NCBI GenBank assembly: GCA_916988195.3
Contig: CAKASQ030000028.1
Location: 124,001-188,000 of the forward strand
Direction of reading: 5' to 3'
Source of the DNA: Oscillospiraceae bacterium
GTDB lineage: Bacteria; Bacillota; Clostridia; Oscillospirales; Oscillospiraceae
DNA length: 64,000 nucleotides
The position numbers and the translations under genes are program-made. The notes beneath the pieces were generated by a model, which saw only the letters and a program-made list of their open reading frames with translations, made no database searches and was not told where the DNA came from. Positions within the stretch are counted from its first letter, which is position 1; every line of letters begins with the position of its first letter. This document shows positions 53,304-61,236 of the stretch, piece by piece.

Positions 53304-54459
53304 TTGCGTGGCCTCCTTCCTTCGCTTCGTCCATGGCCTTCTTGCGTGCGATCTCTTCCTCCGCGGACTTGACGACGAGCTTCTGTCGGTACTTGGACAG
53401 GAACTGCTCGGCCGCGAAGAACAGGAAGATCACGCCCTGGATGATATCGATCAGCTGCGCGGGGACTTTTGCATACGTTGCCATCAGGTTGCAGCCCTTG
53501 GAAAGATACGCCATAAAGAACGCCGCCGGTGGCACGAACCACGGGTTGTTGCCGGCAAGGATGGCAATGGTAATGCCCGTCCAGCCGTAGCCGGGAAGAG
53601 AGCTCCAGGAGAAGGTCTTGTACCGGCCCAGCATCTCGATGCCGCCGCCGACACCGGCAAGGAAGCCGCCGAGCAGCTGCGAGACGACAATGATGGTGCC
53701 GACCTTCATGCCGGAATATTTCGAGAATGCCTGGTTGATGCCGATCATGCGGATGGCGTAGCCCCAGCGGGTGCGGTACATGAAAAGACCGCAGAGAATC
53801 ACCGCCGCAATGGCAATGAGGAAGCCGACCGAGAGCTTCGAGCCGTCGTCGACCAGCTGCGCGATCCTGGACGTTTCCAAAAATTCGTACGACTGGATCT
53901 GTCCCTTCGACTTATCGGCAAGATAGGTGTTGAGAACAAACTTAATGAGGTACATGACGATGTAGTTGAGCATCAGCGAGCACACCATCTCGCTCACGTC
54001 GAGCTTGCTTTTCAGTAAAGCCGGCAGGAGCATCATCACGCCGACGGCAAAGCCGCCGAGCAGGATTGCGACGATCGGGTGCAGCCCCGCTGCCATCGGC
54101 AGATAGATTGCCGCCATGCCGGTGACGAATGCGCCGAGCATGATGCCGCCCTCCGCGCCGAGGTTGAACTGGTTGGCGGAGAACATGATGCAGACCGAAA
54201 GACCGGTAAAGATGATCGGAATCATGGAGGCAAGAATGTCGGTCAGACGCTTGGTTTCAAAGCGCGTTCCGTTTTTGCCCATACGGAAGAGCGGTCCGAC
54301 CAGCATCTGCTTGAGTGCGTCGCCGGTCGAAGCGAGCTTTTCGGAGAAATTATCGCCGTTTGCGCTGATAAAGATGAGCAGCGTCGCGACGAGCAGCGCG
54401 ATGAGGATCGCAAGAAGCCCGCGCACGATAGAGAACATGAGTTCGCGTTTTTTAGTCAT
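53296..54459 (-). CDS. Nucleoside ABC transporter permease (NupP-like)
   Basis: Membrane permease of 387 residues, the larger partner in a BmpA/NupNOPQ-type importer. It has a first helix at residues 10-30, a large loop, and family regions FSANQFNLGAEGGIMLGAFV and AIRMIGINQAFSKYSGMKVG. The C-terminal tail is basic and charged. The start at 54459 has GGAGGG; the longer frame starts inside the ATPase gene. It overlaps both neighbours by eight bases, a tightly coupled operon. Confidence 0.9.
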   Translation of the reverse strand: MTKKRELMFSIVRGLLAILIALLVATLLIFISANGDNFSEKLASTGDALKQMLVGPLFRMGKNGTRFETKRLTDILASMIPIIFTGLSVCIMFSANQFNLGAEGGIMLGAFVTGMAAIYLPMAAGLHPIVAILLGGFAVGVMMLLPALLKSKLDVSEMVCSLMLNYIVMYLIKFVLNTYLADKSKGQIQSYEFLETSRIAQLVDDGSKLSVGFLIAIAAVILCGLFMYRTRWGYAIRMIGINQAFSKYSGMKVGTIIVVSQLLGGFLAGVGGGIEMLGRYKTFSWSSLPGYGWTGITIAILAGNNPWFVPPAAFFMAYLSKGCNLMATYAKVPAQLIDIIQGVIFLFFAAEQFLSKYRQKLVVKSAEEEIARKKAMDEAKEGGHANA

Positions 54460-56032
54460 GACAAACCCTCCTGATCTGCTCCGCCGGCTGCTGCTTGAGG
54501 CCCAGCATATACTCGCCCATCTGATCGTCGGTGAGCTCCTTCGTGTCTTCAAAGTAAGCCGCAATGTGGCCTCCCTGCATGACGATCAGGCTGTCGGACA
54601 GCTCCATGACCTCGTTGAGGTCCGCCGAGACGAGCAGCACCGCAATACCCGAGCGCGAGAGCTCGACGAGCTTTTTGCGGATGAATTCCGTCGCACCAAC
54701 GTCAATGCCACGCGTCGGCTGGTCGGCAAGAATCAGCACAGGGTCGTTCGAGAACTCGCGCGCAACGACGACCTTCTGGATATTGCCGCCGGAGAGCATG
54801 CCGACCTGCTGCTTTCTCGATTTGCACAGGACCGTGTATTCCTGAATGAGCCGGTCGGATTCTTCGTGGATGGCCTTCATGTTGAACAGCGGGCCCTTAT
54901 TGAAGCGCTTGTCCGCGCAGCGGTCGGAGAGGATGTTTTCCTCGATGCTGGCCGTGCCCGCAATGCCAAAGAGCATGCGGTCCTCCGGAACGAGGGACAC
55001 GCCGAGGCCGCGAATTTTGCTCTGCGTGAGGCCGAGGATATTCTCGCCCTCGACCGTGATCGTACCGGCGTTCGGGGTGTTGAAGCCGAAGAGCATGTCG
55101 ACCAGCTCCTTCTGGCCGTTACCCTCGACGCCCGCAATGCCGAGGATCTCGCCCTTGCGCACGTCAAACGACACCTTATCGAGCACCTTCTTGTGCCATT
55201 CGTTGACGTACTCCACATCGCGCACGCGAAGCACCGTATCGGTCGGCCGGGCTTCGTCCTTCTGGACGTTCAAAATGACATCGCGCCCGACCATCAGCCG
55301 GGAGATATCCTCCTTTGTGACATCACACGTGTTGTAAACGCCCATGGAGCGGCCGTTTCGCATGATGGTCAGCCGATCGGTGATTTCCATGATCTCGTTC
55401 AGCTTGTGGGAAATGAAGACGATGGTATAGCCCTGATTTTTCAGGTGAATGAGCTCCTTGAAAAGCTCGGTCGTCTCCTGCGTGGTCAGGACCGCCGTCG
55501 GCTCATCGAGGATCAAAATCTTCGCGCCGCGCACGAGGGCCTTGAGAATTTCGACCTTCTGCTTCATGCCGACCGGAATGTCGACGACCTTTGCCTCGGG
55601 CTCGACATGCAGGTTAAAGCGCTCGGCATATTCCTTCGTGATTTCCACGGCCTTCTGGTGGTCGAGGAAGAGGCCCTTTCTCGGTGCCATGCCGAGCACC
55701 ATGTTTTCCGCGACCGTCAGGCTCGGAACGAGCATGAAGTGCTGGTGCACCATGCCGATCCCATGCGAGATGGCGACGGAGGGCGCAGTGAGGTTCAACT
55801 TCTCCCCATTCACCCAAATCTCGCCGCTCGTCGGCTGCTCGAGGCCGAAGAGCATTTTCATAAGCGTCGATTTACCTGCGCCGTTTTCGCCCATCAGCGC
55901 GTGAATTTCGCCCTTTCGCAGGGTAAAGTCCACGCCTTGGTTGGCGGCGACGCCGTTGGGATACACTTTTGTGATCCCTTTCATCTGGACGACCAGTTCC
56001 TCGTCCAAACGGCCGGTTTTCTCGTCTGGCAT
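54452..56032 (-). CDS. Nucleoside ABC transporter ATP-binding protein, double domain (NupO-like)
   Basis: ATPase of 526 residues with two ABC domains in tandem. Domain 1 has HALMGENGAGKSTLMKMLFG and Walker B LILDEPTAVLT. Domain 2 has a degenerate Walker A near GIAGVEGNGQKELVDML and the signature LSGGNIQKVVVAREF, with ADQPTRGIDVGA as Walker B. This sugar/nucleoside-importer layout powers the NupPQ-like permeases. AGGAGG lies ten bases before the ATG at 56032. Confidence 0.92.
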   Translation of the reverse strand: MPDEKTGRLDEELVVQMKGITKVYPNGVAANQGVDFTLRKGEIHALMGENGAGKSTLMKMLFGLEQPTSGEIWVNGEKLNLTAPSVAISHGIGMVHQHFMLVPSLTVAENMVLGMAPRKGLFLDHQKAVEITKEYAERFNLHVEPEAKVVDIPVGMKQKVEILKALVRGAKILILDEPTAVLTTQETTELFKELIHLKNQGYTIVFISHKLNEIMEITDRLTIMRNGRSMGVYNTCDVTKEDISRLMVGRDVILNVQKDEARPTDTVLRVRDVEYVNEWHKKVLDKVSFDVRKGEILGIAGVEGNGQKELVDMLFGFNTPNAGTITVEGENILGLTQSKIRGLGVSLVPEDRMLFGIAGTASIEENILSDRCADKRFNKGPLFNMKAIHEESDRLIQEYTVLCKSRKQQVGMLSGGNIQKVVVAREFSNDPVLILADQPTRGIDVGATEFIRKKLVELSRSGIAVLLVSADLNEVMELSDSLIVMQGGHIAAYFEDTKELTDDQMGEYMLGLKQQPAEQIRRVCHD

Positions 56033-56228
56033 ACGATGCGTTCCTCCTGTTTCTATGTACTTGCGCAAGCGCGCGATTGTGCTTCCATGCGTTCTGCGGC
56101 GCATTTAAGATTTTTAAGTGCACCGCAGGCAGTATGGCAAGTCAAGGACGATAATGCAGCAGATGGCGTTCCAGGCCGGCTAGCCAGCGCGTGTGCCCTT
56201 GTCAGCTGACGCTGTGAAAAACGCCGAA

Positions 56229-56252
56229 GGGGGAGCTCATGGGAGCTCCCCC
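56229..56252 (-). terminator. Partial terminator between the binding-protein and ATPase genes
   Basis: GC-rich hairpin (GGGGGAGCTC/GAGCTCCCCC). In the minus direction it is followed by TTCGGCGTTTTT. Placed inside the operon, it probably lowers permease and ATPase expression relative to the binding lipoprotein. Confidence 0.65.
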
Positions 56253-56288
56253 CGGATAGCTCAAAGGATCTTAGCTTGTAGGCTTCGC

Positions 56289-57491
56289 TTACGGGCGAAC
56301 AGCGTCACGCAGCTGAGTCGCAAGCTCCTGGTTGGTCAGAGCGGAGTCAACGACGACCTCGCCGTTCAGGATTGCGTTCTGCGCAGCCTCGACGGCAGCC
56401 TTCGTTTCGGCGGAGGCCAGCTTGTCGTAGTTCTTGTCGGTCACGATGCCGACGCCGCCTTCCGCGATGCCGAGCTCAACGGCCTGGCCCCAGTAGGTGC
56501 GGCCAGCGTCCCACTCGTCGAACAGCCAGACGAGGGAGTTGCCGATGTTCTTCAGGCCCGAGGTCAGCGTGATGGCAGCGAGGTCCGGAGAGAACGTCAG
56601 CTCCTGGTCGGAGTCAACGCCGATGAACCATGCCTTGCCAGTCTCGAGAGCAGCTTCTGCCGCGCCGTTGCCGGCGTTACCTGCGACGCCCCAGATGATG
56701 TCGCACTTGTTGTCGTTGATCATGGACAGGCCGTATTCCTTGGCGATGGCGGTATCGACATAGTCATTGGTGTAGCGGGTATCGACCTTGATGTCAGGGT
56801 TGACGGACTGTGCGCCCTCAATGAAGCCGATCAGGAAGTCGTTGATAACCGGGGAGTCAACGCCGCCGACGAAGCCGACGACTGCGTCCTCGTTGATGTT
56901 GGGGATGCTGGTGTCAACGGTCATGCAGGCCGCGTAGACGCCGATCAGGTAGCCCATGTCGTTCTGGCGATAGGACATGTTGACAACGTTCTGGTTCTCG
57001 CCGACATAGGTGGTGTCGTCAAAAATGGCGTACAGCTGGTCGGGATACTGGGTCGCAACTTCCTTCAGGTAGTCGGGCATCTGATAGGTGCCGCAGACGA
57101 TGAGGTCGTAGCCGCCGTCTTCAGAGACTTCGTACAGCGTGGACAGCCAGGTAGGCTGGTCTTCGTCGGTGCCGCCCATCTCAATGGTGGTCAGCTCGAT
57201 GCGGCCGGCCGCTTCCAGCTCTTCCAGACCTGCTTCGGCAGAGTCGAAGAAGGACTTGTCGCCGAGGTTGCCGTTGACGAGGTACGCAACGTTATAAACC
57301 TTGCCCTCTTCGGCAGCGGGCTCAGCGGTCTCTTCCGCGGCGGGCTCGGTGGTCTCTTCGGTGGTGGTCGTTTCGGTGGCTGCGGGTTCTTCGGTCTTGG
57401 TTTCCTCAGCGGGAGCGTCGGTCTTGGCAGCGCAGGCTACCAGAGCGAACACCATGACCAGAGCCAGCAGAAGCGCAATGATCTTTTTCAT
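56289..57491 (-). CDS. BMP-family nucleoside-binding lipoprotein
   Basis: Exported lipoprotein of 400 residues. The lipobox is FALVAC (Cys 20), followed by a Glu/Thr/Pro-rich linker and a BMP/PnrA-type purine-nucleoside-binding fold (VYNVAYLVNGNLGDKSFFDS, NMSYRQNDMGYLIGVYAACM, IIWGVAGNAGNGAAEAALET). It delivers nucleosides to the permease encoded next. Promoter and ribosome binding site (TGGAGGAACC) are good. First gene of the leftward transporter and nucleoside-hydrolase operon. Confidence 0.94.
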   Translation of the reverse strand: MKKIIALLLALVMVFALVACAAKTDAPAEETKTEEPAATETTTTEETTEPAAEETAEPAAEEGKVYNVAYLVNGNLGDKSFFDSAEAGLEELEAAGRIELTTIEMGGTDEDQPTWLSTLYEVSEDGGYDLIVCGTYQMPDYLKEVATQYPDQLYAIFDDTTYVGENQNVVNMSYRQNDMGYLIGVYAACMTVDTSIPNINEDAVVGFVGGVDSPVINDFLIGFIEGAQSVNPDIKVDTRYTNDYVDTAIAKEYGLSMINDNKCDIIWGVAGNAGNGAAEAALETGKAWFIGVDSDQELTFSPDLAAITLTSGLKNIGNSLVWLFDEWDAGRTYWGQAVELGIAEGGVGIVTDKNYDKLASAETKAAVEAAQNAILNGEVVVDSALTNQELATQLRDAVRP

Positions 57492-57547
57492 TTTGGTTCC
57501 TCCATTTTGTGTATTTCGATAAAATCGGTATCCGAAGATACACGTTT

Positions 57548-57576
57548 ATTGTACATACTTTCTACCTTTCTGTCAA
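57548..57576 (-). promoter_or_regulatory. Promoter of the nucleoside transporter operon
   Basis: Minus-strand TTGACA (57571-57576), 17-base spacer, TACAAT (57548-57553), about 57 bases before the lipoprotein start. Divergent from the adenosine-deaminase-like gene, so a shared regulator could act here; a symmetrical CGTGTATC...GATACCG segment lies in the leader. Confidence 0.8.
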
Positions 57577-57679
57577 CACCGTACAAACGAAAAAAGAGCC
57601 CTCCACAAAAATATTCTGGGAAAACAGGCTTGACGCGGAAAGCCCCCGCCCAGTACAATGAAAGAAAGGAGAGATGAAT

Positions 57680-58699
57680 ATGGAGCTTTCAAGCCTTCCG
57701 ATGATCGAGCTGCACCTGCATTTAGACGGCGCCATTCCGCCCGAGACGATGTGGGACTTAGCAAATGCGCAGGGCCTTCCCCTTCCCGCCGCGACGTTAG
57801 ATGATTTCCGGCGCTGGCTGGCCCGGACCTCAGACTGCGCAGACGTGAACACATATCTGGCGCGCTTCGAGCTTCCCCTGCAGCTGATGCAGACGGAAGA
57901 AAGCATTGTCCGCGTGACAAGGGATGTGTTATCCGTACTCGCCCGGCAGGGACACATTTACGATGAGGTCCGCTTTGCGCCGCAGCTTCACAAGCGTGCA
58001 GGGCTCACGCAGCGGCAGGCCGTCGAAGCGGTCCTGGAGGGGCGCAGGCAGGCGCTGGCCGAGCATCCGGACTACGATGCGGGGATTCTCCTGTGCGCGA
58101 TGTGCATTGGACCCGAGACGGTCAACATGGAAGAAAATTTAGAGACCGTGCGCCTCGCGAAGGACTTTCTGGGACAGGGCGTTGTGGGCACAGATCTTGC
58201 CGGCGCGGAGGGCATTGTGCCGCTGCGCAATTTCCGGCCCGTATTTGACTTGGCGCGCGAGCTGCATGTTCCGGCGACGTGCCACGCAGGCGACTCGCAG
58301 GGACCCGATACCATCCGGGACGCGCTCTCGTTCGGCGTGACGCGCATCGGGCACGGGCACCATATTTTTGACGACCCATCGCTCTGGGACGAGGCAATTT
58401 CCCGCGGCGTGACGCTGGAGATTTGCCCGACGAGCAACATCCAGTGCCACACGCAGCCGTCCTACCGCGCGCATCCGGCCAAAAAGCTCCTGGACGCAGG
58501 GCTGCGGCTCTGCATCAATACAGATAACATGACGCTTGCCGCTGTGAATTTGCCGGACGAGTACCGCCACTGCACGCAGGACATGGGCTTTACGTCGGAC
58601 GATCTCAAAAAGACGCTCGTCTACGCCGCCGAGGCCGCGTTTTTGCCGGAGGAGAAGAAGAAAGCCCTCATCGCGCGCGTGAAGAACGCAGAATTATAA
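57680..58699 (+). CDS. Adenosine-deaminase-like enzyme
   Basis: Zinc amidohydrolase of 339 residues that would deaminate adenosine or a related compound. The zinc ligands are in IELHLHLDGAIPPETM, HAGDSQGPDTI and GVTRIGHGHHIFDDPS, with the catalytic-side Asp in CINTDNMTLA. The canonical HAGE motif reads HAGD: the Glu that protonates the purine ring is replaced by Asp, which could lower activity or shift specificity. The start at 57680 lies eight bases after AGGAG. Context (nucleoside importer, hydrolases) supports purine salvage. Confidence 0.87.
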   Translation: MELSSLPMIELHLHLDGAIPPETMWDLANAQGLPLPAATLDDFRRWLARTSDCADVNTYLARFELPLQLMQTEESIVRVTRDVLSVLARQGHIYDEVRFAPQLHKRAGLTQRQAVEAVLEGRRQALAEHPDYDAGILLCAMCIGPETVNMEENLETVRLAKDFLGQGVVGTDLAGAEGIVPLRNFRPVFDLARELHVPATCHAGDSQGPDTIRDALSFGVTRIGHGHHIFDDPSLWDEAISRGVTLEICPTSNIQCHTQPSYRAHPAKKLLDAGLRLCINTDNMTLAAVNLPDEYRHCTQDMGFTSDDLKKTLVYAAEAAFLPEEKKKALIARVKNAEL

Positions 58700-58720
58700 A
58701 AAACGCACCCCGGATATAGC

Positions 58721-58917
58721 TGGGTGTACGTAAGACAGTATTGCGCTAAGATTGACGAAGCGGCACGAAACCGCATGGAGCTGATCGTGCCGGAGCTGGT
58801 GAAGCGAAACGGCGTGACCGAGAAACTGAAGCCGACACCAAATGGAATGGGTACGGCAGATGAACGCTTGCAAGGCACAGGCAAAGGAGATTGTGAAAGC
58901 GGAATTGATTTATGATT
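58721..58917 (+). pseudogene. TnpV-like transposon protein remnant
   Basis: About 65 codons recall TnpV, a protein of Tn4451-type mobilizable elements: RQYCAKIDEAARNRMELIVP then ELVKRNGVTEKLK. After that the frame breaks, and the end (QMNACKAQAKEIVKAELIYD) is found in another frame. The N-terminus is missing. This is a decayed relic marking an old insertion downstream of the deaminase gene. Confidence 0.65.
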
Positions 58918-59055
58918 GAGTGAGGAAGTCCGGGCAGAAAACTGTTCGGACTTTTCTCATATAGTCCAAAGTTGCGGTAGAATTGTTCACAAGTTTTATG
59001 GTATAATTTGAATACGAAAATTGAGTAACAAATCGGAATTTGATGAGGTGATAAT

Positions 59056-59364
59056 ATGAGCAAAAGTAAGAAGTTTACAAATAGGATTATTGCTGTCCTA
59101 TTGATTGTTTTGGGTCTTATATTGGGTGGCACATGGAATAGCGCGAAGTATTGCATTGGAGATAAAATTTTTATCGCCTTAGGTATATCTCCTTGGTCAA
59201 ATGGTTCAAGTGGAACACATTATCCTGCTATTATTGGTAGTTTTGTTATTTTGGCTGGAATAAGTATCTTGAATTTAACTTTGCAAAAGAAAACTCGTCT
59301 GTGGATTTGGACTGCTGTTATTCTATGCTTTATTTTGTTTAATTTGTTTTTTACCTATATGTAG
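59056..59364 (+). CDS. Small AT-rich membrane protein, probably acquired
   Basis: Protein of 102 residues with three hydrophobic helices (about residues 11-27, 52-70 and 80-100) and a short extracellular-type loop (GISPWSNGSSGTHYPAIIGS). The family is not recognised. Base composition is much more AT-rich than its surroundings, and it sits between a TnpV relic and a mobilization-type leader, so recent transfer is likely. GAGGTGATAAT precedes the start. Confidence 0.65.
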   Translation: MSKSKKFTNRIIAVLLIVLGLILGGTWNSAKYCIGDKIFIALGISPWSNGSSGTHYPAIIGSFVILAGISILNLTLQKKTRLWIWTAVILCFILFNLFFTYM

Positions 59365-59495
59365 TAGATGATAACTTCAAGTTTGTCGCACTGATAAAAT
59401 CCCTTTAGGAACTAAAGGGCGCACTTCTATACTCTCCTATCGGGAGTATCGTGCGTCCTGCGGAGCTTCATTCTCCGTCAGCAGGAGGATACTGC
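59365..59495. other. Gene-free remnant of a mobile element
   Basis: Contains small hairpins (CTCCTATCGGGAG; a CTGCGGAGC...GCTTCATTCTCCG region) of the kind seen upstream of mobilization genes. No gene is seen. Confidence 0.4.
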
Positions 59496-59600
59496 ATGAC
59501 CGAGAATGTTGCGTCACTTCGTTCCGTCAAGGTGGCTACACCCCCTTGCGCTGCTAAAGCGGCTATCCCCTGTGGACTTGCCGTCCGCAAACGGTTTTGA
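59496..59600 (+). CDS. 34-residue leader-type ORF of a mobilizable element
   Basis: ATG behind AGGAGG (seven bases), encoding a short peptide (NVASLRSVKVATPPCAAKAA then PCGLAVRKRF). Similar short frames occur just upstream of mobilization genes in Clostridia elements, as I recall; here no such gene follows. The stop codon lies inside a hairpin (AAACGGTTT-TGAC-AAACCGTTT, 59589-59610), suggesting a regulatory leader peptide or an oriT-adjacent structure. Confidence 0.45.
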   Translation: MTENVASLRSVKVATPPCAAKAAIPCGLAVRKRF

Positions 59601-59610
59601 CAAACCGTTT
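59589..59610. repeat. Perfect 9-bp hairpin overlapping the leader ORF stop
   Basis: AAACGGTTT, loop TGAC, AAACCGTTT. It may act as an attenuator or a relaxase recognition hairpin left from the mobile element. Confidence 0.55.
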
Positions 59611-59643
59611 GCCGCCAGCAAGTTTGAAGATTAGACATAAACA

Positions 59644-59677
59644 AATCCTCCGCATGGTCTAAGCCATACGGAGGATT
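59644..59677 (+). terminator. Terminator at the edge of the mobile scar
   Basis: AATCCTCCGcATGG/CCATaCGGAGGATT stem of 14 bp with one mismatch and six-base loop, followed by AACTGTTTTAC. It also stops leftward transcription from the CAT-like gene. Confidence 0.65.
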
Positions 59678-59716
59678 AACTGTTTTACGGACACCCGTCT
59701 ATCCGGGGTGCGCTTT

Positions 59717-60340
59717 TTACAGCTTGTCAATCCAACCCTGTACATACTCGTAGAGTCTTCCGATATGAAGGCCGTCGACGGTGCGGTGGTTGACCTCGAG
59801 GCAGACGGGAAGCGTAAGCCTTCCGTTTTGCTCCTGATATTTACCCCAGCCCACGCGGGGGATGCAGTCGTCCGGGTCGACGTGGCGCTCGTTGGTGAGA
59901 GACAGCACCGGCAGCCACGGCAGGCACGAAAAATAGATGAGATCGTCGCGCGACTCCATGTTGGGGTCAAGCAGCGTCTTCTGCGCCGCGTTCAGCGCGT
60001 TTGTGCGCTGGGAAAAATCGGCAATCGTATTGCCTGCCGGAAGAGAAAGGATACGGAACACCTCCTCGCCGGGGCTTAACACCGTGCAGCTCGGGATGAG
60101 CTCATCCATGACGAAGAGCCGGCCCTCCCGGATGCGGATACAAAACGCCTCCTGCTCCTGCATGCCCTTCGTCAGAAGCCACGAGAGTGTGAAGTAAAAC
60201 GACAGTCCTTCTTTTTTCGTGTACGCGCGAAGCCTCGTCACGTCCAGTGGGAAAGAAACTTCATAAAACGGCCAGTCGCAGCCGGAAAACAGCTCATAGA
60301 CCGCCCGCCGCGGCCACGTTTGCAGATCAAGCTCGCGCAT
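59717..60340 (-). CDS. Chloramphenicol-acetyltransferase-family protein
   Basis: Acyltransferase of 207 residues with the CAT fold. RRAVYELFSGCDWPFYEVSF is near the start, and the catalytic block is CLEVNHRTVDGLHIGRLYEY, where the catalytic His of HHxxxDG is kept and the preceding His is Asn. DPDDCIPRVGWGKY is the mid-domain. Many chromosomal CAT-like proteins do not give chloramphenicol resistance, so the substrate is uncertain. It is two bases downstream of the HAD gene, probably co-transcribed. Confidence 0.85.
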   Translation of the reverse strand: MRELDLQTWPRRAVYELFSGCDWPFYEVSFPLDVTRLRAYTKKEGLSFYFTLSWLLTKGMQEQEAFCIRIREGRLFVMDELIPSCTVLSPGEEVFRILSLPAGNTIADFSQRTNALNAAQKTLLDPNMESRDDLIYFSCLPWLPVLSLTNERHVDPDDCIPRVGWGKYQEQNGRLTLPVCLEVNHRTVDGLHIGRLYEYVQGWIDKL

Positions 60341-60342
60341 GC

Positions 60343-61002
60343 TCAGCCATCCTCCAGAAAGCGTCCGAAGTCCTGGACGGTTTTAAAATAATAGTCGCAG
60401 TTTTTGCGCATAAAGCTTTCAATCTCCGGCACATCGTATGCCCAGCCGGCCGCCGCGAAATCCACGCCCGCCGCGCGCGCCATGTCGTAACCGGGCTTGA
60501 GATCGTCGAGCATCAGAAGATCGGATTTTTGGAGGGAAAACCGCTCCATAATCTGATACAGCGCCCATGGCTCGGGCTTTCTTCTTTCGGGCGGAAGCTC
60601 CCAGCCGAAGATGGCGTCGGGCATGGGAAGACCGTTTTCCCGGTAGTCGCGCTCGATCGTATCTTTAACCGAGTGGGACACGACGGCAATCAGACCGCCA
60701 AGCGCTTTGTGCCGCGCGAGGATCTCCCGCATGCCGAAAAAGGCCTGCGGGATCCGGGATCTCACGTAGTTCTGCCAGAAGCGGTACTCGTAGTCCATCT
60801 CCTCTTCCGAAAGCCCGACCTCGCCCATAAAAAAGGGAATGATCCCGGGCGCAAAGTTCCAGCGGAAATAGTCCTCCAGCGTATAATGCTTTGCCTGCGG
60901 GCGAACCTCCTTGAGAAATTCGCAGAAGCAGGGGTAATGGATCGTTGCGGTGCTGTTGACCACAGTATCGTCATGGTCGAGCACCAGACACTTGTAGCGC
61001 AT
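60343..61002 (-). CDS. HAD-superfamily hydrolase
   Basis: Phosphatase-like protein of 219 residues with a helical cap. It has motif I DHDDTVVNS, motif II Ser in VVSHSVKDT, the Lys of ERRKPEPWAL and motif IV MLDDLKPGYDMA. This is a phosphoglycolate-phosphatase-like layout; substrate unknown. It precedes the CAT-like gene by two bases. No strong ribosome binding site was seen (GGACGCGC). Confidence 0.85.
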   Translation of the reverse strand: MRYKCLVLDHDDTVVNSTATIHYPCFCEFLKEVRPQAKHYTLEDYFRWNFAPGIIPFFMGEVGLSEEEMDYEYRFWQNYVRSRIPQAFFGMREILARHKALGGLIAVVSHSVKDTIERDYRENGLPMPDAIFGWELPPERRKPEPWALYQIMERFSLQKSDLLMLDDLKPGYDMARAAGVDFAAAGWAYDVPEIESFMRKNCDYYFKTVQDFGRFLEDG

Positions 61003-61143
61003 GCGCGTCCTCCGGTTTTATAAGTAAGATGTATGTTTTCCCTATCATACCAGCTTCCGCGCCCGCGCGCAAGACGAAAAGCGCTTTGCCGAACCGTGTC
61101 GAACGGTTTTTCTGCAGGAATTCTTAATTTTCCGGGATTCGGT

Positions 61144-61172
61144 TTGCCAAGCGGGAAAAAGTGTGTTATACT
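61144..61172 (+). promoter_or_regulatory. Promoter of the SH3-domain membrane protein gene
   Basis: TTGCCA (61144-61149) and TATACT (61167-61172) with a 17-base spacer, 65 bases before the ATG. Confidence 0.75.
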
Positions 61173-61236
61173 CAGGGCATAAAATGCATGGAGTCTATCC
61201 GACAGACAGTTTACTTGTACGAATGGAGGAATCTCG

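Noticed and set aside
54116-57677. Long plus-strand frames (697 and 494 codons) opposite the nucleoside transporter genes
   Set aside because: Shadow frames of the ATPase and binding-protein genes; no start sites or domains.
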